Origin: Ahrensia sp.
Lineage (GTDB): Bacteria; Pseudomonadota; Alphaproteobacteria; Rhizobiales; Rhizobiaceae
NCBI GenBank assembly: GCA_002698425.1
Contig: NZXU01000065.1
Location: forward strand, 30,829-94,828
Length of the DNA stretch: 64,000 nt
Direction of reading: 5' to 3'
Positions 27,301 to 36,952 of this stretch are shown here, piece after piece. How positions within the stretch are numbered: the stretch's first letter is position 1; each line of letters opens with the position of its first letter. The position numbers were made by a program, and so were the translations under genes. The notes beneath the pieces were generated by a model, which worked only from the letters and a program-made list of their open reading frames with translations, did no database searches and was not told the DNA's origin.

Positions 27301-28520
27301 CACAGGTGCTCCTTGAGTCGGTCGGTCAGCCAGTCGCGCACCGCGCCCGACGCCATGGTGTCGAAGACCGCGGCGGCAAAACCGTACTTCAGCAGCGCGA
27401 TCGCCTGCGCCTCGCTCAGTCCCCGCGAGCGCAGGTAGAAGCGCGCGTCGTCGTCGAGCTGGCCGATCGTCGCCCCGTGGCTCGCGGTCACGTCCTCGGC
27501 GTGAATTTCCAGTTCCGGCTTGGTATTGATGCGCGCATTTTCACTGAGCAGCAGGTTGCCGGTATTCATTTGCGAGTGACTGTCGTCGGCGCCGCGCAGG
27601 ATGTGGATTCGCCCGTTGAACACGCCGGTCGACTGGTCGTCGGCCAGGATACGGAAGTTCTCGTGGCTTTCCGTACCGCCCACGCGGTGCTCTATCGCCG
27701 TGTGGTAATCGACCAGGGCGCGACCGGACAGCGTCGCAACGCCTGAAATGCCGGCCGTCGCGCCCGGCGACACCAGTTCGGCCACCAGGTCCTGCCGGGT
27801 CAGCGGACCGCCGCCGTCGAGTATGAACGCCCTGTAAGCGGCCGCATCCGAAACGCGGGCCGCGGTGCGCTGGATGAGGGCGGTCTCGGCGAAGCATCTT
27901 TCGATGACGTGAGTCAGGCTGGACCGGGCACCCAGCCGGAGGTCCAGAACGCCGTTGATCAATCCGGCGCCCGGACCGCCCTGGGTTTCGATCAGCGTCA
28001 GCGTCGCACCCTCGGCCAGTTCCACACACAGTCTCGGGTGAACCGCCACATCGAATTCGTCGTCGCAGGTCGTGGCGACCACCAGCGGTTCGTCGGGTCG
28101 GCCGTCCACCCGCAGCTTCCAGCCCTGGTCGAAGCGCGCGAGGTTCAACCACGCGAACGCGTCGGCGGGACCGGTGTCGTCCAGCGCCGAAACATCGATG
28201 TCGGCCGGCAGCATGCCGGTCAGCGAGACGCCGTCGGGAAGCCGACAGCTGTCCGGGTCGAGGCGACCGTTGTGAAAATGGATCACGCCGGCCTCGAACG
28301 GATATGTCGGCAGCGACGGCGTCGCGGCCCGGTCGGGAACCGCGTCGCTGAATGTGCGCTTTTCCAGCAGGCCCAGCGGCAGGTATTTCCAGTTCTCTGT
28401 CTTGCGGTGCGGAAAGCCATGCTTCATCAGTACCTTCTGCGCCTTCCTGCGCAAGGCGCCGAAGCTGCCGTCGTCTTCGCCAGCGACCTGCGGCAGCAGT
28501 TTTTCGATCAGTGCCGACAT
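27300..28520 (-). CDS. sufD: Fe-S cluster assembly scaffold subunit SufD
   Basis: A 406-residue SufD-type protein that pairs with SufB on the SufBC2D scaffold. The C-terminal SufBD core is clear: TGVFNGRIHI, LLSENARINTKPELEIHAEDV and SHGATIGQLDDDARFYLRSRG. The N-terminal third is more variable, as usual. It starts 6 nt after the sufC stop and its stop overlaps sufS. Confidence 0.94.
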   Translation of the reverse strand: MSALIEKLLPQVAGEDDGSFGALRRKAQKVLMKHGFPHRKTENWKYLPLGLLEKRTFSDAVPDRAATPSLPTYPFEAGVIHFHNGRLDPDSCRLPDGVSLTGMLPADIDVSALDDTGPADAFAWLNLARFDQGWKLRVDGRPDEPLVVATTCDDEFDVAVHPRLCVELAEGATLTLIETQGGPGAGLINGVLDLRLGARSSLTHVIERCFAETALIQRTAARVSDAAAYRAFILDGGGPLTRQDLVAELVSPGATAGISGVATLSGRALVDYHTAIEHRVGGTESHENFRILADDQSTGVFNGRIHILRGADDSHSQMNTGNLLLSENARINTKPELEIHAEDVTASHGATIGQLDDDARFYLRSRGLSEAQAIALLKYGFAAAVFDTMASGAVRDWLTDRLKEHL

Positions 28521-28526
28521 TCCGAA

Positions 28527-29276
28527 TCAGGCCTCCGCGGTATCGAGGAACGCGTAGCCCTCGCGCTCAAGGCGCTGGGCCAGCGACCGGTCGCCGCTCT
28601 CGGCGATCCGACCGTCGGACAGCACGTGGACGCGATCCGGCACGAGATATTCCAGCAACCGCTGGTAGTGCGTGATGACGATGAACGAGCGGTTCTCGTC
28701 GCGCAATCGGTTGACGCCCTCGGCGACCAGCTTGAGGGCGTCGATGTCCAGCCCGGAATCGGTCTCGTCGAGGATCGCCAGTTTGGGCTGCAGCACGGCG
28801 AGCTGGACGATTTCGTTGCGCTTCTTCTCGCCGCCGGAAAAACCTTCGTTGACCGCGCGCTTGAGCAGCGCTTCATCCATTTTCAGCGCCTTGAGCTGCT
28901 CGCGAACGGTCTTGAGGAAAGCCATGGAGTCGACCTCCTCCTCGCCCCGGGCCTTGCGCTGGGCGTTCAGAGCGGCACGCAGGAAATAGGCGTTGTTGAC
29001 GCCCGGGATCTCGACCGGGTACTGCAGCGCCAGGAACAACCCGGCCGCGGCCCGCTGCTCGACCTCGAGCTCGAGCAGGTCCCGGCCGTCGAACTCGACC
29101 GAGCCGTCCGTGACCTCGTAGCCGTCACGGCCTGCCAGCGCGTACCCCAGCGTCGACTTGCCGGACCCATTCGGTCCCATGATCGCGTGCAGTTCGCCGG
29201 GCCCGACTTCCAGATCCAGCCCCTTGATGATTTCCTCGCCGCCGACGGCGACGTGCAGATTCTTGATGTTCAGCAT
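28527..29276 (-). CDS. sufC: Fe-S cluster assembly ATPase SufC
   Basis: A 249-residue ABC-type ATPase of the SufBCD complex. Walker A is MGPNGSGKSTLG, the signature is FSGGEKKRNEI, Walker B is LAILDETDSGLDIDAL, and the H-loop is VITHYQRLL. ATG 29276 (MLNIKNLHVAVGGEEI) is the family-typical start. Upstream lies a 187-bp gap with a large inverted repeat separating it from sufB, which is unusual inside a suf operon. Confidence 0.96.
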   Translation of the reverse strand: MLNIKNLHVAVGGEEIIKGLDLEVGPGELHAIMGPNGSGKSTLGYALAGRDGYEVTDGSVEFDGRDLLELEVEQRAAAGLFLALQYPVEIPGVNNAYFLRAALNAQRKARGEEEVDSMAFLKTVREQLKALKMDEALLKRAVNEGFSGGEKKRNEIVQLAVLQPKLAILDETDSGLDIDALKLVAEGVNRLRDENRSFIVITHYQRLLEYLVPDRVHVLSDGRIAESGDRSLAQRLEREGYAFLDTAEA

Positions 29277-29305
29277 AAAACCTCTTGAAATATCAAATCT
29301 CTCAA

Positions 29306-29453
29306 GCCGCGGATGAACGCTGATGAACGCTGATGAAAATGGCAATCAAATTGGAGCCGCTTTGTCGACTCCATTGCCGCCCTTCGCGCTTCCGGTGGTA
29401 TTCCACGTTGCCGGCAAGCTTTTCATCCGTGTTCATCTGCGTCTATCCGCGGC
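29306..29453. repeat. Long imperfect inverted repeat between sufB and sufC
   Basis: Arms 29306-29339 and 29420-29453 are complementary at 29 of 34 bases. They consist of iterated GCGGATGAAC/GCTGATGAAC words (GCCGCGGATGAACGCTGATG) with an 80-nt interior. The outer GCCGCGGAT and the arm length match the element between prfB and lysS. It lies in transcribed operon DNA, so the RNA could form a long hairpin that separates sufB from sufCDS expression. Confidence 0.85.
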
Positions 29454-29463
29454 CGAATAGCTT

Positions 29464-30909
<1,446 letters not shown>

Positions 30910-30950
30910 GCCACACCATTGATGAATTTGATTGAAGACCGTTCAAGCGG

Positions 30951-31412
30951 CTACTTGGCCGATTCGCCAGGTACGGGCGCCGCTCGAGTGACCAGTCGCA
31001 GTCCCGGGTTCCGCGGCGCGGCAAGATCGGCCAGCGTCAGCGAATCCAGTGCCCGCTCGACCGTCTCGCCGATACGCTGCCAGTTCCCTTTCAGGCTGCA
31101 ATCGTGCTCGCGCGAGCAAAGACCCGGTTCCAGCCCGCATTCTGTCAGTGCGATCGGACCTTCCATGGCGCGAATGATTGCGGCCACCGAGACTGAATCG
31201 GCCGGATCGTGCAGCCTGTAGCCGCCGTTGACGCCGCGCACCGAATCGATCAGCCCGGCCCGGGCCAGGGTCTTGAGTACCTTGGCCACCGTCGGCAATT
31301 CCAGCCGCGTGGCCTCGGCTACCTGCGAGGCCGACCAGCATTCGCCGGGGTGATCGGCCAGCTCGGCCATCACCACGGTTGCATAGTCGGTCAACTTTCC
31401 AATTCTCAACAT
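30951..31412 (-). CDS. Rrf2-family SUF regulator (IscR/SufR-like)
   Basis: A 153-residue Rrf2 winged-helix repressor at the head of the suf operon. The DNA-binding start MLRIGKLTDYATVVMAELA and the wing ARAGLIDSVRGVNGGYRL are typical. Three cysteines in ECGLEPGLCSREHDCSL match the cluster-binding region of IscR-type regulators, so it probably senses Fe-S status through its own cluster. It fits the SUF-system regulator subfamily. A palindrome in the upstream promoter (31469-31485) is the likely autoregulatory operator. ATG 31412 gives the standard N-terminus. Confidence 0.93.
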   Translation of the reverse strand: MLRIGKLTDYATVVMAELADHPGECWSASQVAEATRLELPTVAKVLKTLARAGLIDSVRGVNGGYRLHDPADSVSVAAIIRAMEGPIALTECGLEPGLCSREHDCSLKGNWQRIGETVERALDSLTLADLAAPRNPGLRLVTRAAPVPGESAK

Positions 31413-31439
31413 TTCCCGGCGTCCATTTCGGCCCTCACT

Positions 31440-31485
31440 GGTATAGTGCCACCGGCCGCGTGAAAAACAAGACCAATTTGGTATT
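31440..31485 (-). promoter_or_regulatory. suf operon promoter with candidate Rrf2 operator
   Basis: TATACC (31445-31440 on the minus strand) can serve as -10, with TTGTTT at 31470-31465 as a loose -35 (19-nt spacer). Immediately upstream and abutting it lies AAGACCAATTTGGTATT (31469-31485), a 17-bp odd-centred palindrome with one mismatched pair. Its position is right for binding by the regulator encoded just downstream. Confidence 0.55.
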
Positions 31486-31566
31486 ATTTTAACCGATAAG
31501 CGGCGGCAAGTGCGCCGAGGCGTCGGCGAGCGCGGTTTCAGGCCCGGGACGCGCCGTTGATGCCGG

Positions 31567-33450
31567 ATGACACAATTCGTTTCCAGACTCGAGAAAGTGC
31601 AGCCGAACAATATGTCCGAGCAATCGTTCAGCTTTTCGTTCAGTGTGTCTTCGGCGCCGCCCGCGGCAGCGGGATCGAACCAGCGCATGGTGGCCAGGCC
31701 ATTCGACGCCTTCCCGATCTCGCCGTCCGAAGCCGTTGTCCGGTTGGCGCACGGCGAGGCCATGCAACGGCTGGCCAACGTCGATGTGATGGTTCTGCAG
31801 CAATGCGATCGGCCGAGATCCCTTTCCGGGCATGCCGATGAATTGTGCCGGCGCCACGGGGCGGCCTTCCGCGCGCGCGCACTGGATAGTCTTCAGAACC
31901 TGCGCAAGCAGGGTTTCCTCGCGTCCGAACCGGAACTGTTCGGCGAGTTCGACCGGATTCGAGAGCCAGGCGTCAGGCCCGGGCTCGAGACCTTGTACAT
32001 TCGATCCAGCGGTCGGCCCAATGCGCTGGCGCGCGGCCTGGACAGTATCGTCGACGGCCGCTGCGAAGACGCGGGGATCTTGCGCTGCATCATCATCGAC
32101 GACACGCCGGATTCGACCGTGCAGCGACAGATCGACGAATTGATCTCCGACGCCGACAAGCGCACCGGCATCCGGCTGCTGCATCTCGATGCCGGCCATC
32201 GCAGACGGCTGGTCGATGTGCTTTCGGCGCGCGCCGATATCGACGGGCGGAAGCTGCGCTGGTTCATGCACGGTCACGACGACCAGGGCCTGCGCTATGG
32301 CTGCGGTATCAACGCAGCCCTTCTGATGTCTGCGGGCCGCAGGTTCGGACTGTTGGACGACGATGCCTCCCTGCAGGCCGTATTCGGGGGCCACGACCCC
32401 GATCCGACGCATGTGAGGATCTGCAGCAGCAACGATTACGGCGCCGCATTTCCGCAGCCCGGATCGTTGAGAACGCCGTTTCGCGATGCGGCCGGGCTCG
32501 ATCCGGTTAGAGCGCACGAATCCTGGCTCGGGCGGACGGCCGGAGAGATCCTTTCCGACCTTGGCCCGAAGCCGGCGCGCATCGGAGATCCGACGCCGAC
32601 GACCGTGGCCGAGATGCGTGCCGAGGGTCGAATCCGGTTCACCGTCAACGGCGTTTTCGGCGACCCGGGTACCCACTCACCCCGCTGGCTGTTCTGCCGG
32701 CCCTTGCGAGAGCTGTCCGAGTGGATGCAGGGCGAGGCGCGCTATCGAGCGGCGCTCGAACGGCGCTGGACCGCCCGCTGCGAGCCCGACCTGAGGGTCG
32801 TGACCGATTACAGCCTGATGACGACAACGCTTACCGGAATCGACAACTCCACGCTGATGCTGCCGACCTTGCCGAATGGCGCGGGAGAGGATTCGCTGCT
32901 GGGCGAACTCGTGCGCTTCATGGATCCCGGAAGCCTGCAGCTGGGAATGCCCTGGATGCTCAGGCACCAACCGGAACGGCCGCGTCATTGGTCGGCCGAG
33001 GATATCGCAAGACCGCCCGGGCTGAATGCCGGCCTTTTCTTCAGGCACGTACTGGACAACCTCGCGCGAACCGCGCGATCCAGCTCCCACCCTGTGCGCG
33101 CCGGACTGCTCAAGCAGACCCTGATAGACATGGCCCATGCAGACGATCGCGCGCTGCGCGACGAGTTGGTCAGGCAGATCATGAGCGCGCGCAGCGGGAT
33201 TTCGATGCAGATCGCGCAGGTGCGTTCCGAAGCGCCCCTGCCGGATTACCTGGAGCGCGACTACAATCGCGTGGAAAAGGCCGTTTCGGAATCTCGAGAC
33301 CTCGATCCGGCCCTGTTGGCGAATGCGGTCGGCATCGTCCGGAATATTGCGCAGCGATACGCCGCAGGCATGGACGACTGGATTTCGGCATGGGACATTG
33401 CGCGAAAAACCGGAGAAGAAGAACTTGTCGATCAGATCATCCAATCCTGA
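31567..33450 (+). CDS. Unrecognised protein: winged-helix/RRE-like N-terminal region plus GT-A (GT2-like) glycosyltransferase-like domain
   Basis: A 627-residue soluble protein I cannot assign to a named family. Residues 60-125 (VMVLQQCDRPRSLSGHADEL, then LDSLQNLRKQGFLAS) read like a small winged-helix of the PqqD/RiPP-recognition kind. Residues 141-270 resemble a GT-A nucleotide-sugar domain: ETLYIRSSGRPNALARGLDS, CIIIDDT, GCGINAALLMSAGRRFGLLDD and a DDD at 264-266 as likely metal ligands. Residues 280-627 are not recognised. The start is uncertain: ATG 31567 or 31612 (MSEQSFSFSFSV), neither with a good ribosome-binding site. The stop overlaps the amgK start by 26 nt, and it diverges from the suf regulator. 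The function is not known; glycosylation of a peptide or cell-wall intermediate would fit the neighbours. Confidence 0.55.
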   Translation: MTQFVSRLEKVQPNNMSEQSFSFSFSVSSAPPAAAGSNQRMVARPFDAFPISPSEAVVRLAHGEAMQRLANVDVMVLQQCDRPRSLSGHADELCRRHGAAFRARALDSLQNLRKQGFLASEPELFGEFDRIREPGVRPGLETLYIRSSGRPNALARGLDSIVDGRCEDAGILRCIIIDDTPDSTVQRQIDELISDADKRTGIRLLHLDAGHRRRLVDVLSARADIDGRKLRWFMHGHDDQGLRYGCGINAALLMSAGRRFGLLDDDASLQAVFGGHDPDPTHVRICSSNDYGAAFPQPGSLRTPFRDAAGLDPVRAHESWLGRTAGEILSDLGPKPARIGDPTPTTVAEMRAEGRIRFTVNGVFGDPGTHSPRWLFCRPLRELSEWMQGEARYRAALERRWTARCEPDLRVVTDYSLMTTTLTGIDNSTLMLPTLPNGAGEDSLLGELVRFMDPGSLQLGMPWMLRHQPERPRHWSAEDIARPPGLNAGLFFRHVLDNLARTARSSSHPVRAGLLKQTLIDMAHADDRALRDELVRQIMSARSGISMQIAQVRSEAPLPDYLERDYNRVEKAVSESRDLDPALLANAVGIVRNIAQRYAAGMDDWISAWDIARKTGEEELVDQIIQS

Positions 33451-34447
33451 CCCTGCTCCACCGGACGCCCGCGCACGCGAAGCACTGGCCTGGGCGGAAC
33501 GTCATGCGGACTTCGAGATTCGGCGCCATTCGCCGATTTCGAGCGACGCCAGCTTCCGCCGATATTTTCGAATCACGAATGGCGACGAAAGCCGGGTCGT
33601 CATGGACGCCCCGCCCGAGCGCGAAGCCACCGGCCCGTTCGTTGACATCGCTGGCCGGCTGCGCAGGGCCGGGCTGAACGCACCTGAGGTGCTGGCCGAG
33701 GACCGCGAACGCGGATTCCTGCTTCTGACCGACCTGGGTGACCGTCCCTGGCATCAAGTGCTGGACGAGCACAACGCCGATGCCATGTTCGGCGAAGCCA
33801 TGACCGCGCTTTCGAAGATGCAGTGCGACGCCGACGCAACGAGCCTGCCGGATTACGACGCCGCGCTTCTGCTGCGGGAGCTCAGCCTTTTCCCCGACTG
33901 GTTCCTGGCCCGTCACTGGGGGGTCGAACCGACCGAGTCCGAGCTCGACGACTGGGAGATGGTATGCATGACGCTGATCCGCTGGGCGCTGGACCAGCCC
34001 GCGGTTTTCGTCCACCGTGACTTCATGCCGCGCAACCTGATGGTCTCGCAACCGAACCCCGGCATCCTGGATTTCCAGGACGCGGTGCTGGGGCCAATCA
34101 GCTACGACCCGGTGTGCCTGTTGCGCGATGCCTTCCTGAGCTGGCCACCCGACCGGGTCGACGCCTGGCTGGAGGATTATCGAAAGCGCGCGCTGGCCGA
34201 TGGATTGCCTGTACCGGAGGACCCGCAGTTGTGGCGGCGTACCTGCGACCTGATGGGCGTGCAGCGCCATCTCAAGGTGCTCGGCATCTTCGCCCGCATC
34301 CGCTACCGGGACGGCAAGCCCAGGTACCTCGAGGACGCGCCGCGCTTCTTCGCGTACCTCAAGGCCGCGATCGATCGCAACCCCGAGCTGGCCCTACTCG
34401 ACCGGCTGCTCGGCGGCTGGCGCGCCCGGGCCCGCCTCGACGACTGA
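33425..34447 (+). CDS. amgK: N-acetylmuramate/N-acetylglucosamine anomeric kinase AmgK
   Basis: An APH-fold kinase of 340 residues that phosphorylates MurNAc at C1 in the cell-wall recycling shunt that bypasses de novo UDP-MurNAc synthesis. Visible are SSDASFRRYFRIT, LLTDLGDRPWHQVL, the catalytic FVHRDFMPRNLM and the metal-binding ILDFQDAVLGPISYD. I chose TTG 33425 because GGAGAAGAA lies just upstream and no ATG is well placed; the start overlaps the preceding gene. The partner murU lies 2.5 kb downstream, separated by two minus-strand genes. The 3' end overlaps the convergent FHA gene by 54 bp. Confidence 0.9.
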   Translation: MSIRSSNPDPAPPDARAREALAWAERHADFEIRRHSPISSDASFRRYFRITNGDESRVVMDAPPEREATGPFVDIAGRLRRAGLNAPEVLAEDRERGFLLLTDLGDRPWHQVLDEHNADAMFGEAMTALSKMQCDADATSLPDYDAALLLRELSLFPDWFLARHWGVEPTESELDDWEMVCMTLIRWALDQPAVFVHRDFMPRNLMVSQPNPGILDFQDAVLGPISYDPVCLLRDAFLSWPPDRVDAWLEDYRKRALADGLPVPEDPQLWRRTCDLMGVQRHLKVLGIFARIRYRDGKPRYLEDAPRFFAYLKAAIDRNPELALLDRLLGGWRARARLDD

Positions 34448-35539
34448 CCCCGCCGGCGCCTCGCCGCCGTCGGGCACGCTTTCTTCGAGCTCGATCTCCT
34501 CTTCAGGCGTTGGCACATCGTCTTCGGGCAAGGCTTGCGAATCGACGTCTTCGGCTTCGCGCTCTTCCAGCGCCTCCGAACGTTTTTCGTCGACGACATC
34601 GAACAGCGCCTCCGCTTTTTCCTGGAAAGACTCGGCGGGCACGGGCTCGCCGATCAGCAGCGCCGGCGGCAGCCATTGCTGCTTGAGCGGATACGCCTGC
34701 TGGCTGGCAAAGCGTCGCATCGAGTCCTCGGGCAGGTTGTTCACGCCCAGCATGACCGCGACGATCGCGATGCTGATCAACGTGCGCCGAAGCAGCGAAA
34801 TGTGGAACGCCAGGTAAAGAATGCTCCAGAGGTAGATGAACAGCATCAGGTAACCACGCGCCGAGTCCAGCCAGTCCAGCACCGGATATGCGCCGTCACC
34901 GCTGCTGAACGCCGCGACCGACAGCGCGAACTCCAGCAGCGCCGAGAGCAGGAACACCAGTATGAGCAGGCTCAGGTGGGCCAGGAAATTTCCGCCCCGC
35001 CTGAACAGTACCGACAGGAAGTAAACGCCGACGGCCAGCGCGAAGAAGGTCATGACCTCGCCCAGGTTGCGCTCGATGACCTGGCTCCACCGGAATTCCC
35101 CGATGGTCGAAAGCCAGGTGCCCAGAACCTTCGCGGCCACGAAGAGCAGCGCCAGCATCACGGTCACCTGCGGTTTGCCCAGCCAGAGCAGAAATACCTC
35201 CGACATCCGGATTCTTACCGCAGGCGGCACGGGGTGCGTGCCAAGAAACACTCGGATCCTGCTGCGGCCGATCAGGAAGACCTCGCCGCTGTTGACCTCG
35301 GTACGCTCTATGTGCGCCTTGTGCCGCGGCCTTCGAATGCCGTTGACGCTGCCCAGGTCCTCCAGCCACAGGCGGCCGTCCTCGTCGAAGACAAGCCTTG
35401 CATGGCTGGCGTCGACGTGCTCGTCGGACAGGATCACGTCGTTGTCGAACGCCCGGCCCAGCCAGACCGAATGCTGATCGAATTTCTGCCGATCCAGCAC
35501 GTTGTTGGTCGTGCCCAGCTGTTCGACGATCATTTCCAT
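34394..35539 (-). CDS. FHA-domain integral membrane protein
   Basis: A 381-residue protein. Residues 25-75 are an FHA phosphothreonine-binding domain (VWLGRAFDNDVILSDEHVDA, SHARLVF, LEDLGSVNG). About six hydrophobic segments follow between residues 113 and 280, then a glutamate-rich C-terminal tail (PEDDVPTPEEEIELEE). FHA proteins read Ser/Thr-kinase signalling; the kinase at 53164 is a possible but distant partner. The gene overlaps the end of the protease gene by 10 nt, so the two are one operon, and it overlaps amgK tail to tail by 54 bp. Function is unknown beyond the domain. Confidence 0.82.
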   Translation of the reverse strand: MEMIVEQLGTTNNVLDRQKFDQHSVWLGRAFDNDVILSDEHVDASHARLVFDEDGRLWLEDLGSVNGIRRPRHKAHIERTEVNSGEVFLIGRSRIRVFLGTHPVPPAVRIRMSEVFLLWLGKPQVTVMLALLFVAAKVLGTWLSTIGEFRWSQVIERNLGEVMTFFALAVGVYFLSVLFRRGGNFLAHLSLLILVFLLSALLEFALSVAAFSSGDGAYPVLDWLDSARGYLMLFIYLWSILYLAFHISLLRRTLISIAIVAVMLGVNNLPEDSMRRFASQQAYPLKQQWLPPALLIGEPVPAESFQEKAEALFDVVDEKRSEALEEREAEDVDSQALPEDDVPTPEEEIELEESVPDGGEAPAGSVVEAGPGAPAAEQPVE

Positions 35540-36828
35540 GACAGCGCCCCCAGCAGATGACGATGGAATTCCATCGCCTTGTCCCGCCCGACTCCGGCCA
35601 GCGTGTAATGCACGTGCAGCCCCTCCGAATCCGGCATCAGTGCCCGGGCCACGTAGAGCACGTCGTAAAGCCCCGGATAGTCGAGATAGGTGCGCAGGCA
35701 GTATGTGGCCTTGAACTTGACCGGGGCGAGATTCTCGAACACGACCCAGTCTTCACGGCACTCGAATTCGGTCACGTCGTCCTCGCCGCTTCGGTTGAAC
35801 GGCATGAAGGTGGTCTGCTCGAAGACCCGCGCGAACTGGAACTCGTTGAGGCTGTCGCTCTGGTACCAGCCGAAGATGAGCTCCACCGGACCTGTGTCCA
35901 GCGTGCGCGAGAGGTAGATGCGATCGTTCAGCGTGCAGTTCGAGTGGCTCTCCACCCAGGGCGTTTCGGCATCTGCATCGCTGCCCGAACCGCTGCACGA
36001 AAGCCACGGGGTGATTTCGCGCGGAATCATCAGCGGTCCGAAGGCCTCGAGCGTCCAGTCACCCGCCAGCAGGTCGTCGATCATCTCGCCCTGGTGATCG
36101 ATGATGCGCTGAACCACGCGACTTCGCATGTCGTCCAGCGATGAGGGCGCCTCCGGGGCGCGCTCCAGCAGCGCGCGAAGATTGCCTGCAGGCACGAGAA
36201 AGCTGACCGAATTGCCGGCGCCAGCCACGTTGATGCCGACGACCGCGCCGGCAGTGTTGACCGCCGGGCCGCCCGACATGCCCGGGTTGAGCGCGCCGGT
36301 GAAATGAATGTTCTTGCGATACTGGTTTTCCAGCAGGCCGTTGTAAGTACCCGGCACCAGGCTGATCCCGATGTCGTACGGATTGCCCAGGGCCAGGATG
36401 GTTTCTCCCATGCGCGGCTCGGATTCGACCAGGTCGAACGGCGCCGGCACGTTCGGCGGCGCGCCGTCGATGAATCGCACCAGCGCCAGGTCGTGCAGGA
36501 CGTCGACCTCGAGCACCTCCAGCGGTCCAGTCTGGCCGCCGGCATCGCGGTAGCGAAGCGAATAGCGCTCGGGATCCAGCACGAACTCGGAGACCACGTG
36601 GTAATTGGTCGCCAGCACGCCATCCCCGGTCACGATGAATCCGCTTCCCTGGGCATTCTTGTTGTTGCTGATCCGGTCGACCACCTCGACCGTATACAGC
36701 GCCGGCTGCAGCGATTCGAACAGTTCGCTGTACTGGGTATCCGCCTGCGCCAGTGCATTCGTGACGATACCCGGGCCCGTGCAAAGGGCCAGCACAAGGG
36801 CAGGAATGTAACGCAGTGATGAAATCAT
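35530..36828 (-). CDS. Secreted trypsin-like serine protease (S1C/DegP-like, no PDZ)
   Basis: A 432-residue protein with a signal peptide (LVLALCTGPGIVTNALAQA). The chymotrypsin-fold domain covers about residues 35-230. The triad is His in LATNYHVV, Asp in LHDLALVRF and Ser in NPGMSGGPAVN (usual form GNSGGP). The C-terminal 200 residues are not a PDZ domain and contain several cysteines (LSCSGSGS, SNCTL, FECREDW, TYCLRTY), suggesting disulfides in the periplasm. It overlaps the FHA-protein gene by 10 nt, so the pair may join phospho-signalling with envelope proteolysis; that link is inference. Confidence 0.86.
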   Translation of the reverse strand: MISSLRYIPALVLALCTGPGIVTNALAQADTQYSELFESLQPALYTVEVVDRISNNKNAQGSGFIVTGDGVLATNYHVVSEFVLDPERYSLRYRDAGGQTGPLEVLEVDVLHDLALVRFIDGAPPNVPAPFDLVESEPRMGETILALGNPYDIGISLVPGTYNGLLENQYRKNIHFTGALNPGMSGGPAVNTAGAVVGINVAGAGNSVSFLVPAGNLRALLERAPEAPSSLDDMRSRVVQRIIDHQGEMIDDLLAGDWTLEAFGPLMIPREITPWLSCSGSGSDADAETPWVESHSNCTLNDRIYLSRTLDTGPVELIFGWYQSDSLNEFQFARVFEQTTFMPFNRSGEDDVTEFECREDWVVFENLAPVKFKATYCLRTYLDYPGLYDVLYVARALMPDSEGLHVHYTLAGVGRDKAMEFHRHLLGALSWK

Positions 36829-36952
36829 GACACTATGGATATCCTTTCGCGGAATTCGCAGCGTAACCGATACCGCCTCGAACCGGGCTGCAACACCTGA
36901 ATCAGCTGCGGGGCTACATTATCTGGACTGAAACGATTGCAAAGGGTTCGCC

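Noticed and set aside
31557..31841. Alternative plus-strand frame at the start of the glycosyltransferase-like gene
   Set aside because: It is a short shadow in another frame without motifs; the 31567 frame continues for 600 codons and couples to amgK.
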